A DNA stretch of 39,884 nt from Chromatiaceae bacterium (GTDB lineage Bacteria > Pseudomonadota > Gammaproteobacteria > Chromatiales > Chromatiaceae): positions 1 to 39,884 of the forward strand of contig JANQFI010000136.1 in NCBI GenBank assembly GCA_028277905.1. The letters are read 5' to 3'. A model generated the notes under the pieces. It had not been told where the DNA came from. It worked only from the letters and a program-made list of their open reading frames with translations, and did not search any database. This document shows positions 1-9,391 of this stretch, piece by piece (within the stretch, counting starts at the first letter, position 1; each line of letters begins with the position of its first letter). A program made the position numbers and the translations under genes.

Positions 1-57
1 TCAATGGCTTACGATGTAGGCAGTAAGCCATCCTGCGTTTTTGTCGTAACCCTCTGA

Positions 58-748
58 GTGACCGAAAGATCCGCAGGATGGGCTTCTGGAAGATCCGTCC
101 GACCGGGGCGCGAGTCCACGGGGCAGCAGCATCCCGTCGAGATCGACGAGACACTCATTGGGGGCGCCACGCAAGGCGAAGGGCGCGGGCGGCACCACAA
201 CACGCTGGTCGTCGGCGCGGTTGAGGTCATGGCGCGGACCGACGGGAAGTGGAACGGCCGCGATCCGAACCTTCCGCGCGGCCAACATCGCGGCGGGCAT
301 GGGCGGGGTGTTGTTGCGGGCCGTTTGCGGTTGCAAGTCGTGCCCGACCACAAGCAGGAAACGCTGGTCGCGTTCGTCCAAGCGAGCATCGCGCCCGGCG
401 CAGCAGTGCGGACGGACGGCTGGATCGGCTATGCCCCGCTGGCGTCGCTCGGCTACCGCCACATGCCCGTCGCTGTGCGGGGCGACCAGGCCAAGACAGC
501 TGAGCATCTCCCGATGCTTCACCTCGCATTCAGCATACCTGGACGCATGGCTGCTGGTGACCCACCACGGGGTCTCGCCACAACACCTGCAGGCGTACCT
601 CAATGGGTACGTCTTTCGCTTCAACCGGAGGTTCTGGCCGATGGCCGCCTTCGACGCCGTCCTCGGATTGGCGCTGCGCCGACGGGCTCCCACCTCCGCG
701 GGTCTTTATGGCGGGGAGTGCCAGCACCCAGACGGCCGAGTGCCATGA
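58..748 (+). pseudogene. IS1595-family (ISXO2-like) transposase remnant, frameshifted
   Basis: Broken DDE transposase of the IS1595 type, the enzyme that would move its own insertion sequence. Frame 1 carries the catalytic-core start VEIDETLIGG, then VVPDHKQETL and VRTDGWIGY with two expected acidic residues. Near base 530 the homology moves to frame 2, which carries LLVTHHGVSPQHLQAYL, FRFNRRFWPMAAF and an AGLYGGE-like end, so at least one base has been lost. The N-terminal zinc-ribbon part is absent. The shift falls where the family has its conserved Asn, so the product would be inactive. Bases 6-29 just upstream form a small hairpin (GGCTTAC/GTAAGCC) that may be residue of the element end. 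Family assignment is from recalled motifs; terminal repeats were not identified. Confidence 0.75.
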
Positions 749-765
749 GCAGGCCGGGGCGGGCT

Positions 766-930
766 CTTAGGCGATTTCTGTCAACAAACATGCCGCCTGG
801 CTTGTTTTCTCGCCCGCCTGCTTTGTCGCGGCAACGCGTACAGAGAACGACTATGCACGCGCTGCCGCTTCGCGAAGGCAGACGAGAATCCTGCGCCATT
901 CGGTATGTTTGTTTCCGGCAATCGCCTGAG
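766..930 (+). mobile_element. 165-bp fold-back element, copy 1 (MITE-like)
   Basis: First of three copies of a 165-bp sequence in this window. It starts CTTAGGCGATTTC and ends GGCAATCGCCTGAG. The two ends are imperfect inverted repeats of about 37 bp, and the similarity of one half to the reverse complement of the other continues inwards (TTCTCGCCCGCC against TTCTCGTCTGCC), so the whole element could fold into one long hairpin. No transposase is encoded, as expected for a non-autonomous element. It separates the IS1595 remnant from an unrecognised remnant. No convincing target duplication was seen. Confidence 0.8.
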
Positions 931-1100
931 CTCCGCGATCTGGGTCTGCGTGGCCAACTGCGCGGGCAGCAGCACCCCGGCATCGGTGGTCAGCGGCAGG
1001 GCCTTGGCCAGCATCGCCACGCGTCCTTCGAATCGCCGTGCTGGAACGGGCAATCCGCTCCAAAATACCGAGCCAGCCTCCCTGCCGGCCGGGATCGCTT
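931..1100 (-). other. Unrecognised coding remnant cut by the fold-back element
   Basis: Between the element and the hppA stop, the minus strand reads as a plausible protein fragment (RRFEGRVAMLAKALPLTTDA, then GVLLPAQLATQTQIAEL) that stops resembling a protein exactly where the 165-bp element begins. I do not recognise the family. It may be the start of a small gene downstream of hppA whose 3' part was replaced by the insertion, or plain intergenic sequence that happens to be open. Confidence 0.25.
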
Positions 1101-3185
<2,085 letters not shown>

Positions 3186-3550
3186 TGTGTTGTTCTCCTC
3201 AATCAGTGGCGCGGTCCGGGGCGGGTGCCGTGCCGGGTGCGGTCGCGGCGGGTCCCCGGCACCGAGCCGGAAGGGTCCCGAGCCGGACGGGTGTCTACGG
3301 TCGGTGGTTGCGGACCAACCGGACATCCGACTCGAGCAAGACGCAGGATGAGGGTGTGCGCACACCGGCGCCGCTGGCCAGGGCCGTCGCGGACGCCGCC
3401 GGGCATGTTGTTTCAGCGGGGTTGGAAATGCAAGATTTCCATGCAGTGGATGCGTGAAAGTGCCTGCTCGCGCGGCAGCTTGCGGCCGAGTGTCTGTCGA
3501 CCCAGGGCGTCGGTAGCCTGCAGACACGGCCTGCGCTTGGTCAGGTCGGC
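3186..3550. other. Intergenic region upstream of hppA
   Basis: No supported gene. The ORFs here are high-GC shadows with no family resemblance. It contains the hppA leader with GGAG before the ATG, a short direct repeat GAGCCGGA, and a small hairpin GGAAAT/ATTTCC near 3424-3440. A weak minus-strand promoter can be imagined around TTGCAT, but its -10 is poor and I do not call it. Confidence 0.5.
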
Positions 3551-3898
3551 CTATTCCCCGAGCCTGTCCTTTGCGTTCGCCAGAACCTGCTCGCGGTCGG
3601 CCGCATCCAGGGCGCGGAAGTTGCGCAGCAGTTCAGCCTCTTCCGGACCCGCGGCGCAGTTCTGGTCCAGGCACAGCAGGTGTGCTGCCGAGACGTTGCC
3701 AAGCGCTTCCGCCAAGCTTTGGGCGCCCTCGATGGGGAGGCGTCGCAGCCCGAGCTCGTAGTTGCTGATTCGGGACTTGCTGTAGCGACCGCCGGTCAGT
3801 TCGGCCAACGCGGCCAGGCTGAGCGCGCGGGCCTCGCGTGCCGCCCGCAGCCGCCGGCCGATGGCACGGTTCAGTGCGTCTTCTTCCGCGTTCGTCAT
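3551..3898 (-). CDS. Small XRE-family helix-turn-helix regulator, paralogue 1
   Basis: A 115-residue protein with an N-terminal Cro/CI-type [23 protein letters not shown], then [18 protein letters not shown], covering roughly residues 10-65. It ends in a short helical tail ([20 protein letters not shown]) of the type that often mediates dimerisation. It is closely related to the next gene (4054-4407), including the shared SAAHLLCL segment. The start [13 protein letters not shown] was chosen because it aligns with the start of the paralogue; no strong ribosome site is visible. It probably represses its own promoter through the conserved upstream element, which is inference. No partner gene or prophage context shows what it controls. 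Confidence 0.85.
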   Translation of the reverse strand: MTNAEEDALNRAIGRRLRAAREARALSLAALAELTGGRYSKSRISNYELGLRRLPIEGAQSLAEALGNVSAAHLLCLDQNCAAGPEEAELLRNFRALDAADREQVLANAKDRLGE

Positions 3899-3946
3899 GT
3901 GCACTCGGTGATGATTGGCGACCGCCCCGTGCAACCGCCCACCGCA

Positions 3947-3991
3947 TCCCGGCGGTTGCCGGGACACGGAGCGCATCCTAACGGGTTTGCA
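3947..3991 (-). promoter_or_regulatory. Conserved 20-mer plus hairpin upstream of XRE paralogue 1
   Basis: On the minus strand TGCAAACCCGTTAGGATGCG (3972-3991) is followed after 7 bases by a hairpin with stem TCCCGGC/GCCGGGA and a 4-base loop. The identical 20-mer and a similarly placed hairpin precede paralogue 2. Candidate operator or leader structure; the function is inferred only from this conservation. Confidence 0.6.
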
Positions 3992-4053
3992 GCCTCGATG
4001 TACCGACTAGGGGACAGGGCTTTGGACAGCCTGCCGGGGCGACACAGAGGGGC

Positions 4054-4407
4054 TCAGCCACCGCCGGCGATGATGTGCTCCGCGCTCTCCAGGAGCCGCT
4101 GCCGAGCGGCCGCGTCGGCTCGGCGGAAGGCCTCGAGCAGCCGGCGCTCGTCGTCGCCGACCGCGGTCCGCTCGTCCTCGAGGCACAGGAGATGGGCGGC
4201 GGAGACTGTGCCCAGCGCCTCGGCCAGTCCCAGGGCCACCTCGACGCTCATGCGCCGGATCCCCTGCTCATAATTGCTGATTCTGGGCTTGCTGTATTGC
4301 CCGCCGGTCAATTCGGCCAGCTCGCTCAGGCTGAGGCCGCGTGCGTTGCGGGCAGCGCGCAGCCGCTCGCCCATGGCGCGGTTCAGCGTTTCTTCGGCCT
4401 TGGTCAT
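4054..4407 (-). CDS. Small XRE-family helix-turn-helix regulator, paralogue 2
   Basis: A 117-residue protein with the HTH GERLRAARNARGLSLSELA, then ELTGGQYSKPRISNYEQG near the N-terminus, the shared [11 protein letters not shown] segment, and a helical C-terminus (ERRLLEAFRRADAAARQRLL). It is clearly a tandem duplicate of the 3551-3898 gene. Start MTKAEETLNRAM aligns with its sister. The start codons of the two genes are about 0.5 kb apart and each has its own upstream element, so they look like separate, similarly regulated transcription units rather than one operon. The helix differences suggest either shared operators or early divergence. The target is unknown. Confidence 0.85.
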   Translation of the reverse strand: MTKAEETLNRAMGERLRAARNARGLSLSELAELTGGQYSKPRISNYEQGIRRMSVEVALGLAEALGTVSAAHLLCLEDERTAVGDDERRLLEAFRRADAAARQRLLESAEHIIAGGG

Positions 4408-4455
4408 GTCTGTTGGTCGAGAATCTGGAATTGTTCGATGGGATTGCCAGCCACA

Positions 4456-4501
4456 CCCCGATGATAGCCGGGGAGCAGAACCGCATCCTAACGGGTTTGC
4501 A
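4456..4501 (-). promoter_or_regulatory. Conserved 20-mer plus hairpin upstream of XRE paralogue 2
   Basis: Minus strand TGCAAACCCGTTAGGATGCG (4482-4501), identical to the site at 3972-3991, is followed after 8 bases by a hairpin with stem CCCCG/CGGGG and an 8-base loop. The sequence around it is not conserved between the copies, so the 20-mer is probably under selection. Candidate shared operator. Confidence 0.6.
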
Positions 4502-4539
4502 CGAACCGTGCGCTGCATTCAGGCCATGGGACGGCTTGG

Positions 4540-5961
4540 TCAGGCGGGCGGCAACCCCTTGCCGGGGTTCAGGATGCCCTTGGGGTCGAACTGCCGCTGG
4601 ATGGCCCGCATCAGCCGGAGTGCGACGGGATCCAGCTCGCGGTCGACGAAGTCGCGCTTCTCAAGACCGACGCCGTGCTCACCGGAGAGGGTGCCGCCGA
4701 GCGCCACCACCAGGTCGAACACGGCGCTCAAGGCGACCCCGGCGCGGGTCATCTCGTCCGGATCTTCCGGGTTCACCAGGAGGTTGACATGGATGTTGCC
4801 ATTGCCGGCGTGGCCGAAGTTGACGATGGTGATGGCATGGTCGCGGGACAGACGCTCCAGGCCGTCGATGAAGGTGGCGATGCGGGCAACGGGGACCACC
4901 ACGTCTTCGTTGATCTTCTTCGGCGCCACGTGGCGTAGCGCCGGTGACAGGGCCTTGCGGGTGCGCCAGAGGGCGGCGATCTCTTCCTTGCGCGCGGCGA
5001 CCGCCAGCTCGATGAGGCCGTCGTTGCGGGCTGCAACGCCCAAGGCCTCGGCGGCGCCGTCCACAGAGTCCGCGGGGCCGTCCACCTCGATCATCAAGAG
5101 CGCGCCTGTGTCCTCCGAGAGGCCGAGGTCCGAGAAGCGGCGCACCATGTCGATGGCGGCGGCGTCCATGAACTCGAGCGCGCAAGGGGTGATGGGCTGG
5201 GCCATGATGGCGGCCACGGCGCCGGCGGCGCTGTGGATGTCGCGGTAGCTGACGCGCAAGGTGCGCTTGGCCTCGGGCAGGGGCGTGAGCTTGAGCGTCG
5301 CCTGGGTGATGAGGGCCAGGGTGCCCTCGGAGCCGATGATGAGCCGCGTCAGGTCGTAGCCCACGACACCCTTGGTGGTCATGACGCCGGTGCGCAGCAG
5401 CTCGCCGCTGCCGGTGACGGCGCGCAAGCCCAGGGTGTTCTCTCGCGGCGTGCCGTACTTGACCGCCTTGGGCCCGGCGGCGTTATAGGCGAGGTTGCCG
5501 CCGATGGTGCAGACGGCGGCGCTGGTGGGATCCGGCGGCCAGAAGAAGCCGTGCTCTGCCGCGGCGCGCTGCAGATCGTCGTTCACCACGCCGGGCTCCA
5601 CGATGGCCAGGCGATTGGCCGGGTCGACGGCGAGGATGCGATCCATGCGCTCGAAGGAGACCACGATCCCGCCTGGCTCCGGCACCGTGGCGCCGGTGGT
5701 ACCAGTGCCGAGCCCACGGGCGGTGAGCGGGACGCGATGCGCGTTGCAGATGCGCACCACCGCGGCCGTCTGCTCGGCATCGGTGACGAAGGCCACCGCC
5801 TGCGGCAGGCATTGGCGGCGGCTGTTGTCGTAGCCGTAGGGCCAGCAGTCGGCGGGATCGGTGAGGAGCGCGCCGGGGCCCAGGGCACGGCGCAGCGCCC
5901 GGCGGATGGTGTCAGGCAGCGCCGCCAGCGTCCGGGGGTTGGCTCGGGTCGATGTACTCAA
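4540..5961 (-). CDS. glcD: FAD-binding oxidase, glycolate oxidase GlcD / D-lactate dehydrogenase type
   Basis: Flavoenzyme that oxidises a D-2-hydroxy acid. The 473 residues fit GlcD-like proteins. The N-terminal half is the FAD-binding (PCMH) domain, with LTARGLGTGTTGATVPEPGG and IGGNLAYNAAGPKAVKYG. The C-terminal half is the FAD-oxidase C domain, with NFGHAGNGNIHVN and SGEHGVGLEKRDFV and the final FDPKGILNPGK. Exact substrate (glycolate, D-lactate, 2-hydroxyglutarate) cannot be read. No GlcE or GlcF partner is nearby, so a stand-alone dehydrogenase is as likely as a glycolate oxidase subunit. The start at 5961 overlaps the end of dolP by 50 bases, which suggests co-transcription with yraN and dolP. 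Confidence 0.88.
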   Translation of the reverse strand: MSTSTRANPRTLAALPDTIRRALRRALGPGALLTDPADCWPYGYDNSRRQCLPQAVAFVTDAEQTAAVVRICNAHRVPLTARGLGTGTTGATVPEPGGIVVSFERMDRILAVDPANRLAIVEPGVVNDDLQRAAAEHGFFWPPDPTSAAVCTIGGNLAYNAAGPKAVKYGTPRENTLGLRAVTGSGELLRTGVMTTKGVVGYDLTRLIIGSEGTLALITQATLKLTPLPEAKRTLRVSYRDIHSAAGAVAAIMAQPITPCALEFMDAAAIDMVRRFSDLGLSEDTGALLMIEVDGPADSVDGAAEALGVAARNDGLIELAVAARKEEIAALWRTRKALSPALRHVAPKKINEDVVVPVARIATFIDGLERLSRDHAITIVNFGHAGNGNIHVNLLVNPEDPDEMTRAGVALSAVFDLVVALGGTLSGEHGVGLEKRDFVDRELDPVALRLMRAIQRQFDPKGILNPGKGLPPA

Positions 5962-6601
5962 AGATCTTCACCACGCGCTCGACACCCGGAATGCGGCGCA
6001 CCTTCTCGGCGGTGGCGTCCGCCTCCTCCGGTGTCACCAACCCCATCAGGTAGACGACCCCATGCTCGGTGATCACCTTGACCCGCAGGGTGTCGAAGCC
6101 CGGAATATTGACGGATTGAATGGCCAGCTTGGCCCTTGAGGTCAGCAGCGCGTCCTCGCTCATCTGACTGAGCCCGATGCTGGGTCCGACCTCGGCCTCG
6201 TTGTAGACCTGCTTCACCTTCGGCAGTTGTGCGACGATTCGGGCATAGCGGTCGGCAATCTGCACCCTCTCCGCTTGGCCCGTGATGAGCACAGTGTGTG
6301 CGTAGCTGGTGGCCCTGAGGTTGCTGTGCTTGCTGAGGTCCGGATTCTTCAGGTAGGCATCCCGTGCCTGCAGCTCGATGACCTCATCGTCCAGCACCAC
6401 ATCGGCGCTGCGCCTGTCATAGACCACAGCAGCCGTGTACGCGGCACCGGCCACGAACAGCGGCGCGCAGCCCGTGAGGGCGGACCCGGAGGCCAGGGCC
6501 AGCAGCAAGGCCAAGGGCGTCGCGGCAGCCAGCAGCGGGCCGGACGGCAGTCGGGACGGCGCGCACGACTGCGGGCAGCAGAGGCAGCGGTTTCCGTTCA
6601 T
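5912..6601 (-). CDS. dolP: DolP-like outer-membrane lipoprotein with two BON domains
   Basis: A 229-residue lipoprotein. The signal peptide ends in a lipobox, ALTGC, near residue 45, after a hydrophobic stretch LLALASGS. Two BON domains follow, each ending in the typical VKQVYNE and [10 protein letters not shown] strands. The family (E. coli YraP/DolP) sits at the inner face of the outer membrane and supports envelope integrity at division sites. The ATG at 6601 overlaps the yraN stop as ATGA, so the two are coupled, as in E. coli. The signal peptide is long, with a Cys-containing N-terminal part; a later start could be used. In E. coli lpoA lies near this pair; it is not present here. Confidence 0.88.
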   Translation of the reverse strand: MNGNRCLCCPQSCAPSRLPSGPLLAAATPLALLLALASGSALTGCAPLFVAGAAYTAAVVYDRRSADVVLDDEVIELQARDAYLKNPDLSKHSNLRATSYAHTVLITGQAERVQIADRYARIVAQLPKVKQVYNEAEVGPSIGLSQMSEDALLTSRAKLAIQSVNIPGFDTLRVKVITEHGVVYLMGLVTPEEADATAEKVRRIPGVERVVKIFEYIDPSQPPDAGGAA

Positions 6602-6966
6602 CGCAAGGCTCCATCGAAGGCATGCTTGATCCAGCGGACCTCGCCACCGGCAGCGATGGCCACGACGTCGAACCGACAGGGCAGGTCCGTCGGGTGACGA
6701 CTCAGATAATAACCCGCCGCGGCCAGGAGCCGCGCTTGCTTGCGTCGGTCGACGCTCGCGACGGCGCCGCCGAAGCGCTCGCTGGCACGGTAGCGGACCT
6801 CCACGAACACCAGCGTGCCGCCGTCGCGCATCACGAGATCGAGCTCGCCCTGGCGGCAGGCGACATTGGCGGCGACCAACCTGAGTCCCTGCGCCTCCAG
6901 GTGGCGCCGGGCGAGCTGTTCCTGCCGCGCGCCGGCGGCGCGCTTGTTGCCGCGGTGTCCGAGCAT
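6598..6966 (-). CDS. yraN: YraN family (UPF0102) endonuclease-like protein
   Basis: A 122-residue protein with the restriction-endonuclease-like fold motifs of UPF0102: [22 protein letters not shown] gives the D...E-V-x-(K/R) core. In place of the usual EVK there is EVR, which is common in the family. The biochemical role is unsettled; a Holliday-junction-like nuclease activity has been proposed. It is the first gene of the leftward yraN-dolP-glcD unit, divergent from rsmI across a 145-base gap that must hold both promoters. Confidence 0.9.
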   Translation of the reverse strand: MLGHRGNKRAAGARQEQLARRHLEAQGLRLVAANVACRQGELDLVMRDGGTLVFVEVRYRASERFGGAVASVDRRKQARLLAAAGYYLSRHPTDLPCRFDVVAIAAGGEVRWIKHAFDGALR

Positions 6967-7111
6967 CTTCAGGCACTATGGGCGGGGTGGGTAGGCAGGG
7001 CGGGCGCGAGCACGCGCGCTGCGCGGGTCGACCGAGCGATGGCCATCTCGTCAGAGCCGAAGTGGAAAGAGCTGAAACGAAGAAGCGCTGCAGCGAGAAT
7101 CGGGGGCAAGG

Positions 7112-7969
7112 GTGGACGAAGCGACCGGATCCCTAACCGGATCTCTATATGTGGTGGCAACACCGATGGGCAACCTCGAGGACATGACGCCGCGCGCCTG
7201 CAAGGTATTGACGGACGTCGATCTGATCGCCTGCGAGGATACCCGTCACAGCCGTCCATTGCTGGCACACTTCGGCATCGGGACTGCGCTCACCGCCTAC
7301 CATGAGCACAACGAGCGACTGGCAGCGCCGAAGCTGTTGGCGCGCCTCAGGGCCGGCGCGTCGATTGCCTTGATCAGCGACGCCGGCACGCCCCTGGTGA
7401 GCGACCCTGGCTACGTGCTGGTGCAGCAGGCCCGCGCCGCGGGCATCCGCGTCGTGCCCGTGCCGGGACCGAGCGCGCCCATCTGTGCCCTCTCGGCGGC
7501 AGGACTGCCGAGCGACCGCTTCCTGTTTCTGGGCTTTCCGCCCCGTGCCGAGGCGGCCCGCCGGGCCTGGATTGCGGCCAATGCGCGCGAGCCGGGCACC
7601 TTGATCTTGTTCGAGGCCGGGCGGCGGACCCTGGCGACCCTGGCCGACCTCGCCGCTGTGCTGGGCCCGCGGCCGGCGGTGCTCGCGCGCGAGCTCACCA
7701 AGCGCTTCGAGACCTTCCTAACCGGCGACTTGCCGGCGCTCGCAGAACAGGTCCGCGCCGACCCCGAGCAGCAGCGCGGCGAGTGCGTCATGCTGGTGGG
7801 CGGCGAGCGCCGCGACGCCACCGACCATGGCGCGGCCGAGCAGCAGCGGGTGCTCGATATCCTCGCCGCCGAGCTGCCGCTGAAGCAGGCGGTGGCGCTC
7901 ACGGCGCGCATCACCGGCGGCAATCGCAATCGGCTCTATCGCCAGGCGCTGTCGGCGCGGCGGAACTGA
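7112..7969 (+). CDS. rsmI: 16S rRNA (cytidine-1402-2'-O)-methyltransferase
   Basis: Methylates the ribose of C1402 in the decoding centre of 16S rRNA. RsmH, encoded further on, adds the N4 methyl to the same base. The 285-residue protein shows the tetrapyrrole-methylase-type fold: GSLYVVATPMGNLEDMTPRA at the N-terminus, ACEDTRHSRPLLAHFGI, ISDAGTPLVSDPGY and VPVPGPSAPICALSAAGL. The start is a GTG at 7112 with GGGGG about 9 bases upstream, which places the SAM-binding GNLED at the usual position. It is followed directly by the rnpB promoter. Confidence 0.95.
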   Translation: MDEATGSLTGSLYVVATPMGNLEDMTPRACKVLTDVDLIACEDTRHSRPLLAHFGIGTALTAYHEHNERLAAPKLLARLRAGASIALISDAGTPLVSDPGYVLVQQARAAGIRVVPVPGPSAPICALSAAGLPSDRFLFLGFPPRAEAARRAWIAANAREPGTLILFEAGRRTLATLADLAAVLGPRPAVLARELTKRFETFLTGDLPALAEQVRADPEQQRGECVMLVGGERRDATDHGAAEQQRVLDILAAELPLKQAVALTARITGGNRNRLYRQALSARRN

Positions 7970-8028
7970 TCCGCGGCCGGACGCCGCGGCGGGACGCAAC
8001 GCCCGGCCCGGCCTGCGCCCCGCTCGGC

Positions 8029-8034
8029 TACAAT
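8029..8034 (+). promoter_or_regulatory. -10 box of rnpB
   Basis: TACAAT lies seven bases before the first base of the RNase P RNA P1 helix, the spacing expected between a sigma70 -10 box and the start of transcription. The matching -35 region is GC-rich and not recognisable. Confidence 0.6.
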
Positions 8035-8040
8035 CCACCT

Positions 8041-8490
8041 GGGGAGTCGGCCAGGCAGTCGCTCCGCGCGGCAAGGCTTCGGCCCCTGCGCGGGGAGGAA
8101 AGTCCGGGCTCCACAGGGCTGGGTGCCAGGTAACGCCTGGGGGGCGTGAGCCCACGGAAAGTGCCACAGAAAACAGACCGCCAAGCTCGCATCCGGGGAT
8201 CCCGGAACCGGGGATCCCGCAACCTGGGATCCTGCAACCGGGGTCCTGCTCAGGGGCGGGCGGCAAGGGTGAAAAGGTGCGGTAAGAGCGCACCGCGCCG
8301 GTGGCAACACGCGGCGGCACGGTAAACCCCACCCGGAGCAAGACCAAATAGGGGAGCGCGCGGCGCAGCACCAAGCGCCGCAACCCGTGGCCCGCGGGGG
8401 CTCTCGGGTAGGTCGCAAGAGGCGTGCGGCGACGTACGCCCCAGATGAATGACTGCCCACGACAGAACCCGGCTTATCGGCCGGCTCCCC
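8041..8490 (+). ncRNA. rnpB: RNase P RNA, bacterial type A
   Basis: Catalytic RNA that matures the 5' ends of tRNAs, working with RnpA. The universal conserved regions are present in order: GAGGAAAGTCCGGGCTCC (CR-I), GTGCCAGGTAACGCCTGG, AAGGGTGAAAAGGTGCGGTA, GAGCGCACCGCGC, CACGGTAAACCCCACCCGGA, GCAAGACCAAATAGG, then AGATGAATGACTGCC and ACAGAACCCGGCTTATCGG (CR-V). The ends were set by the P1 helix: GGGGAGTCGGCC pairs with GGCCGGCTCCCC. At about 450 bases it is longer than the E. coli RNA (377), largely because of a repeat expansion in the P12 region. Its position between rsmI and mraZ is common in gammaproteobacteria. Confidence 0.97.
8193..8250 (+). repeat. Four tandem 15-bp repeats inside rnpB (P12 region)
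   Basis: Units CCGGGGATCCCGGAA, CCGGGGATCCCGCAA, CCTGGGATCCTGCAA and a shortened CCGGGGTCCTGCT follow one another with a 15-base period. Each unit is self-complementary around GGATCC, so the RNA could form either small hairpins or a longer stem. They lie between the conserved CCGCC of the P10/P11 region and AAGGGTGAAA, which is the P12 helix position in type A RNA. Confidence 0.85.
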
Positions 8491-8805
8491 CCTCCGACCC
8501 AGGGTCCTGCCGCCCGATCGGCAGATCCCCAGGTCGCTGCTGTGCCCTCTGCTGCCGGCCCTCGCGGGTATTTGCACCGCGACTCGGCGCCTCCCGCCGC
8601 CTGTCGGCAAGGCTCCCCACAATCCCCCCTTCTGTCCTGCTGAACCCGCGGGCGCCGTGCCTGCCTGGGCTGGTCTCATGTGGCTTATGACTTTAAGTTG
8701 AGCCTCTATCCAACTGAAAACAAACCGCTTTAGTAAAGATATGAGCTCGACCTGAGCCTGCTCGGATAAGTTCCTGACGCAACGACAAAAACAGCGTCCA
8801 AGCCC
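8491..8805. other. Intergenic region between rnpB and the mraZ promoter
   Basis: No supported gene. A hairpin CTGCCG/CGGCAG (8507-8524) follows rnpB but has no T-run, so it is only a weak terminator or processing candidate. Bases 8680-8800 are clearly less GC-rich than the surroundings (for example CTTTAAGTTG and GAAAACAAACC). Minus-strand ORFs through here are antisense shadows of rnpB. Confidence 0.5.
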
Positions 8806-8834
8806 TTGACCAGCCGAGGGGGCTCTCCTAAACT
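8806..8834 (+). promoter_or_regulatory. Sigma70 promoter of the dcw operon (Pmra)
   Basis: TTGACC (8806-8811), a 17-base spacer and TAAACT (8829-8834) make a strong sigma70 promoter. Transcription would start near 8841, so the MraZ boxes overlap the first 30 transcribed bases. Confidence 0.8.
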
Positions 8835-8843
8835 TCACGGTAG

Positions 8844-8870
8844 GTGGGGGGAAGTGGGGAATATTGGGGG
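8844..8870 (+). promoter_or_regulatory. MraZ operator, three 10-bp direct repeats
   Basis: GTGGGGGGAA, GTGGGGAATA and TTGGGGGATC start at 8844, 8854 and 8864. In E. coli, MraZ binds TGGGN repeats separated by 5-base spacers upstream of its own gene; period and core match here. Binding at this place would block initiation at the promoter just upstream, giving autorepression of the whole cluster. Confidence 0.85.
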
Positions 8871-8911
8871 ATCGTAGGGCAGCGGCCTTGCAGTCGCCCA
8901 GGTCGAGGGCC

Positions 8912-9367
8912 ATGAGGTTCTACGGAACATACTTTCTGAGCCTCGACGCCAAGGGGCGCATCGCAATTCCGGCCTCGGAGCGGGCCAAGTTGCTGGAGCT
9001 CTGCGACTCGCGTGTCGTCGTCACGGCGGACCTCGGTGACCGGCTTCTGGTGTATCCGGAGCCCTACTTCGATGAGCTGGCAGACCGTCTCAACGCCCTG
9101 CCCAGCCTCAAGCCCACGACGGAAGCCTTGCAGCGGACGCTACTGGGCTACGCCAGCCACTCGAAGCTGGACGCCCAGGGGCGGGTGCTGCTGTCACCGG
9201 CGCAGCGCGCGCTGGGGAAGCTCGACAAGGACGCGGTGCTGATCGGCGTCGGCAATCGTTATCAGCTCTGGCAGAAGGATCTCTGGGCCGCGCAAATGGA
9301 GCGCGACCGGCAGCTCGCCACGGCAGCGCTGGCGGAGGAGCCGGAGCTCGCCGACTTCCGGCTCTAG
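8912..9367 (+). CDS. mraZ: Transcriptional regulator MraZ
   Basis: A 151-residue regulator with two tandem AbrB-like swapped-hairpin domains: MRFYGTYFLSLDAKGRIAIP at the N-terminus and LDAQGRVLLSPAQRA about residues 85-100, each with the (D/N)xxGRx(x)(I/L)P-like core. It binds the repeats just upstream and represses the dcw operon. The start at 8912 was chosen over the longer frame from 8864 because the family begins M-F-x-G-x-x-x-L-S-L-D and because the longer frame would run through the operator. GAGG lies just before the start. Confidence 0.95.
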   Translation: MRFYGTYFLSLDAKGRIAIPASERAKLLELCDSRVVVTADLGDRLLVYPEPYFDELADRLNALPSLKPTTEALQRTLLGYASHSKLDAQGRVLLSPAQRALGKLDKDAVLIGVGNRYQLWQKDLWAAQMERDRQLATAALAEEPELADFRL

Positions 9368-9391
9368 GCATTCACATCAAAAACACAAGGC

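Noticed and set aside
3424-3440. GGAAAT/ATTTCC hairpin as hppA promoter or riboswitch
   Set aside because: Six base pairs only, no conserved aptamer features, and no good -10 box at the right distance.
8193-8250. CRISPR array
   Set aside because: Units are contiguous without spacers and lie inside rnpB.
7936-8913. 325-residue minus-strand ORF across rnpB
   Set aside because: Antisense to the RNase P RNA; the PGSVVGSHSSGAYV segment is the familiar false protein read from the wrong strand of rnpB.
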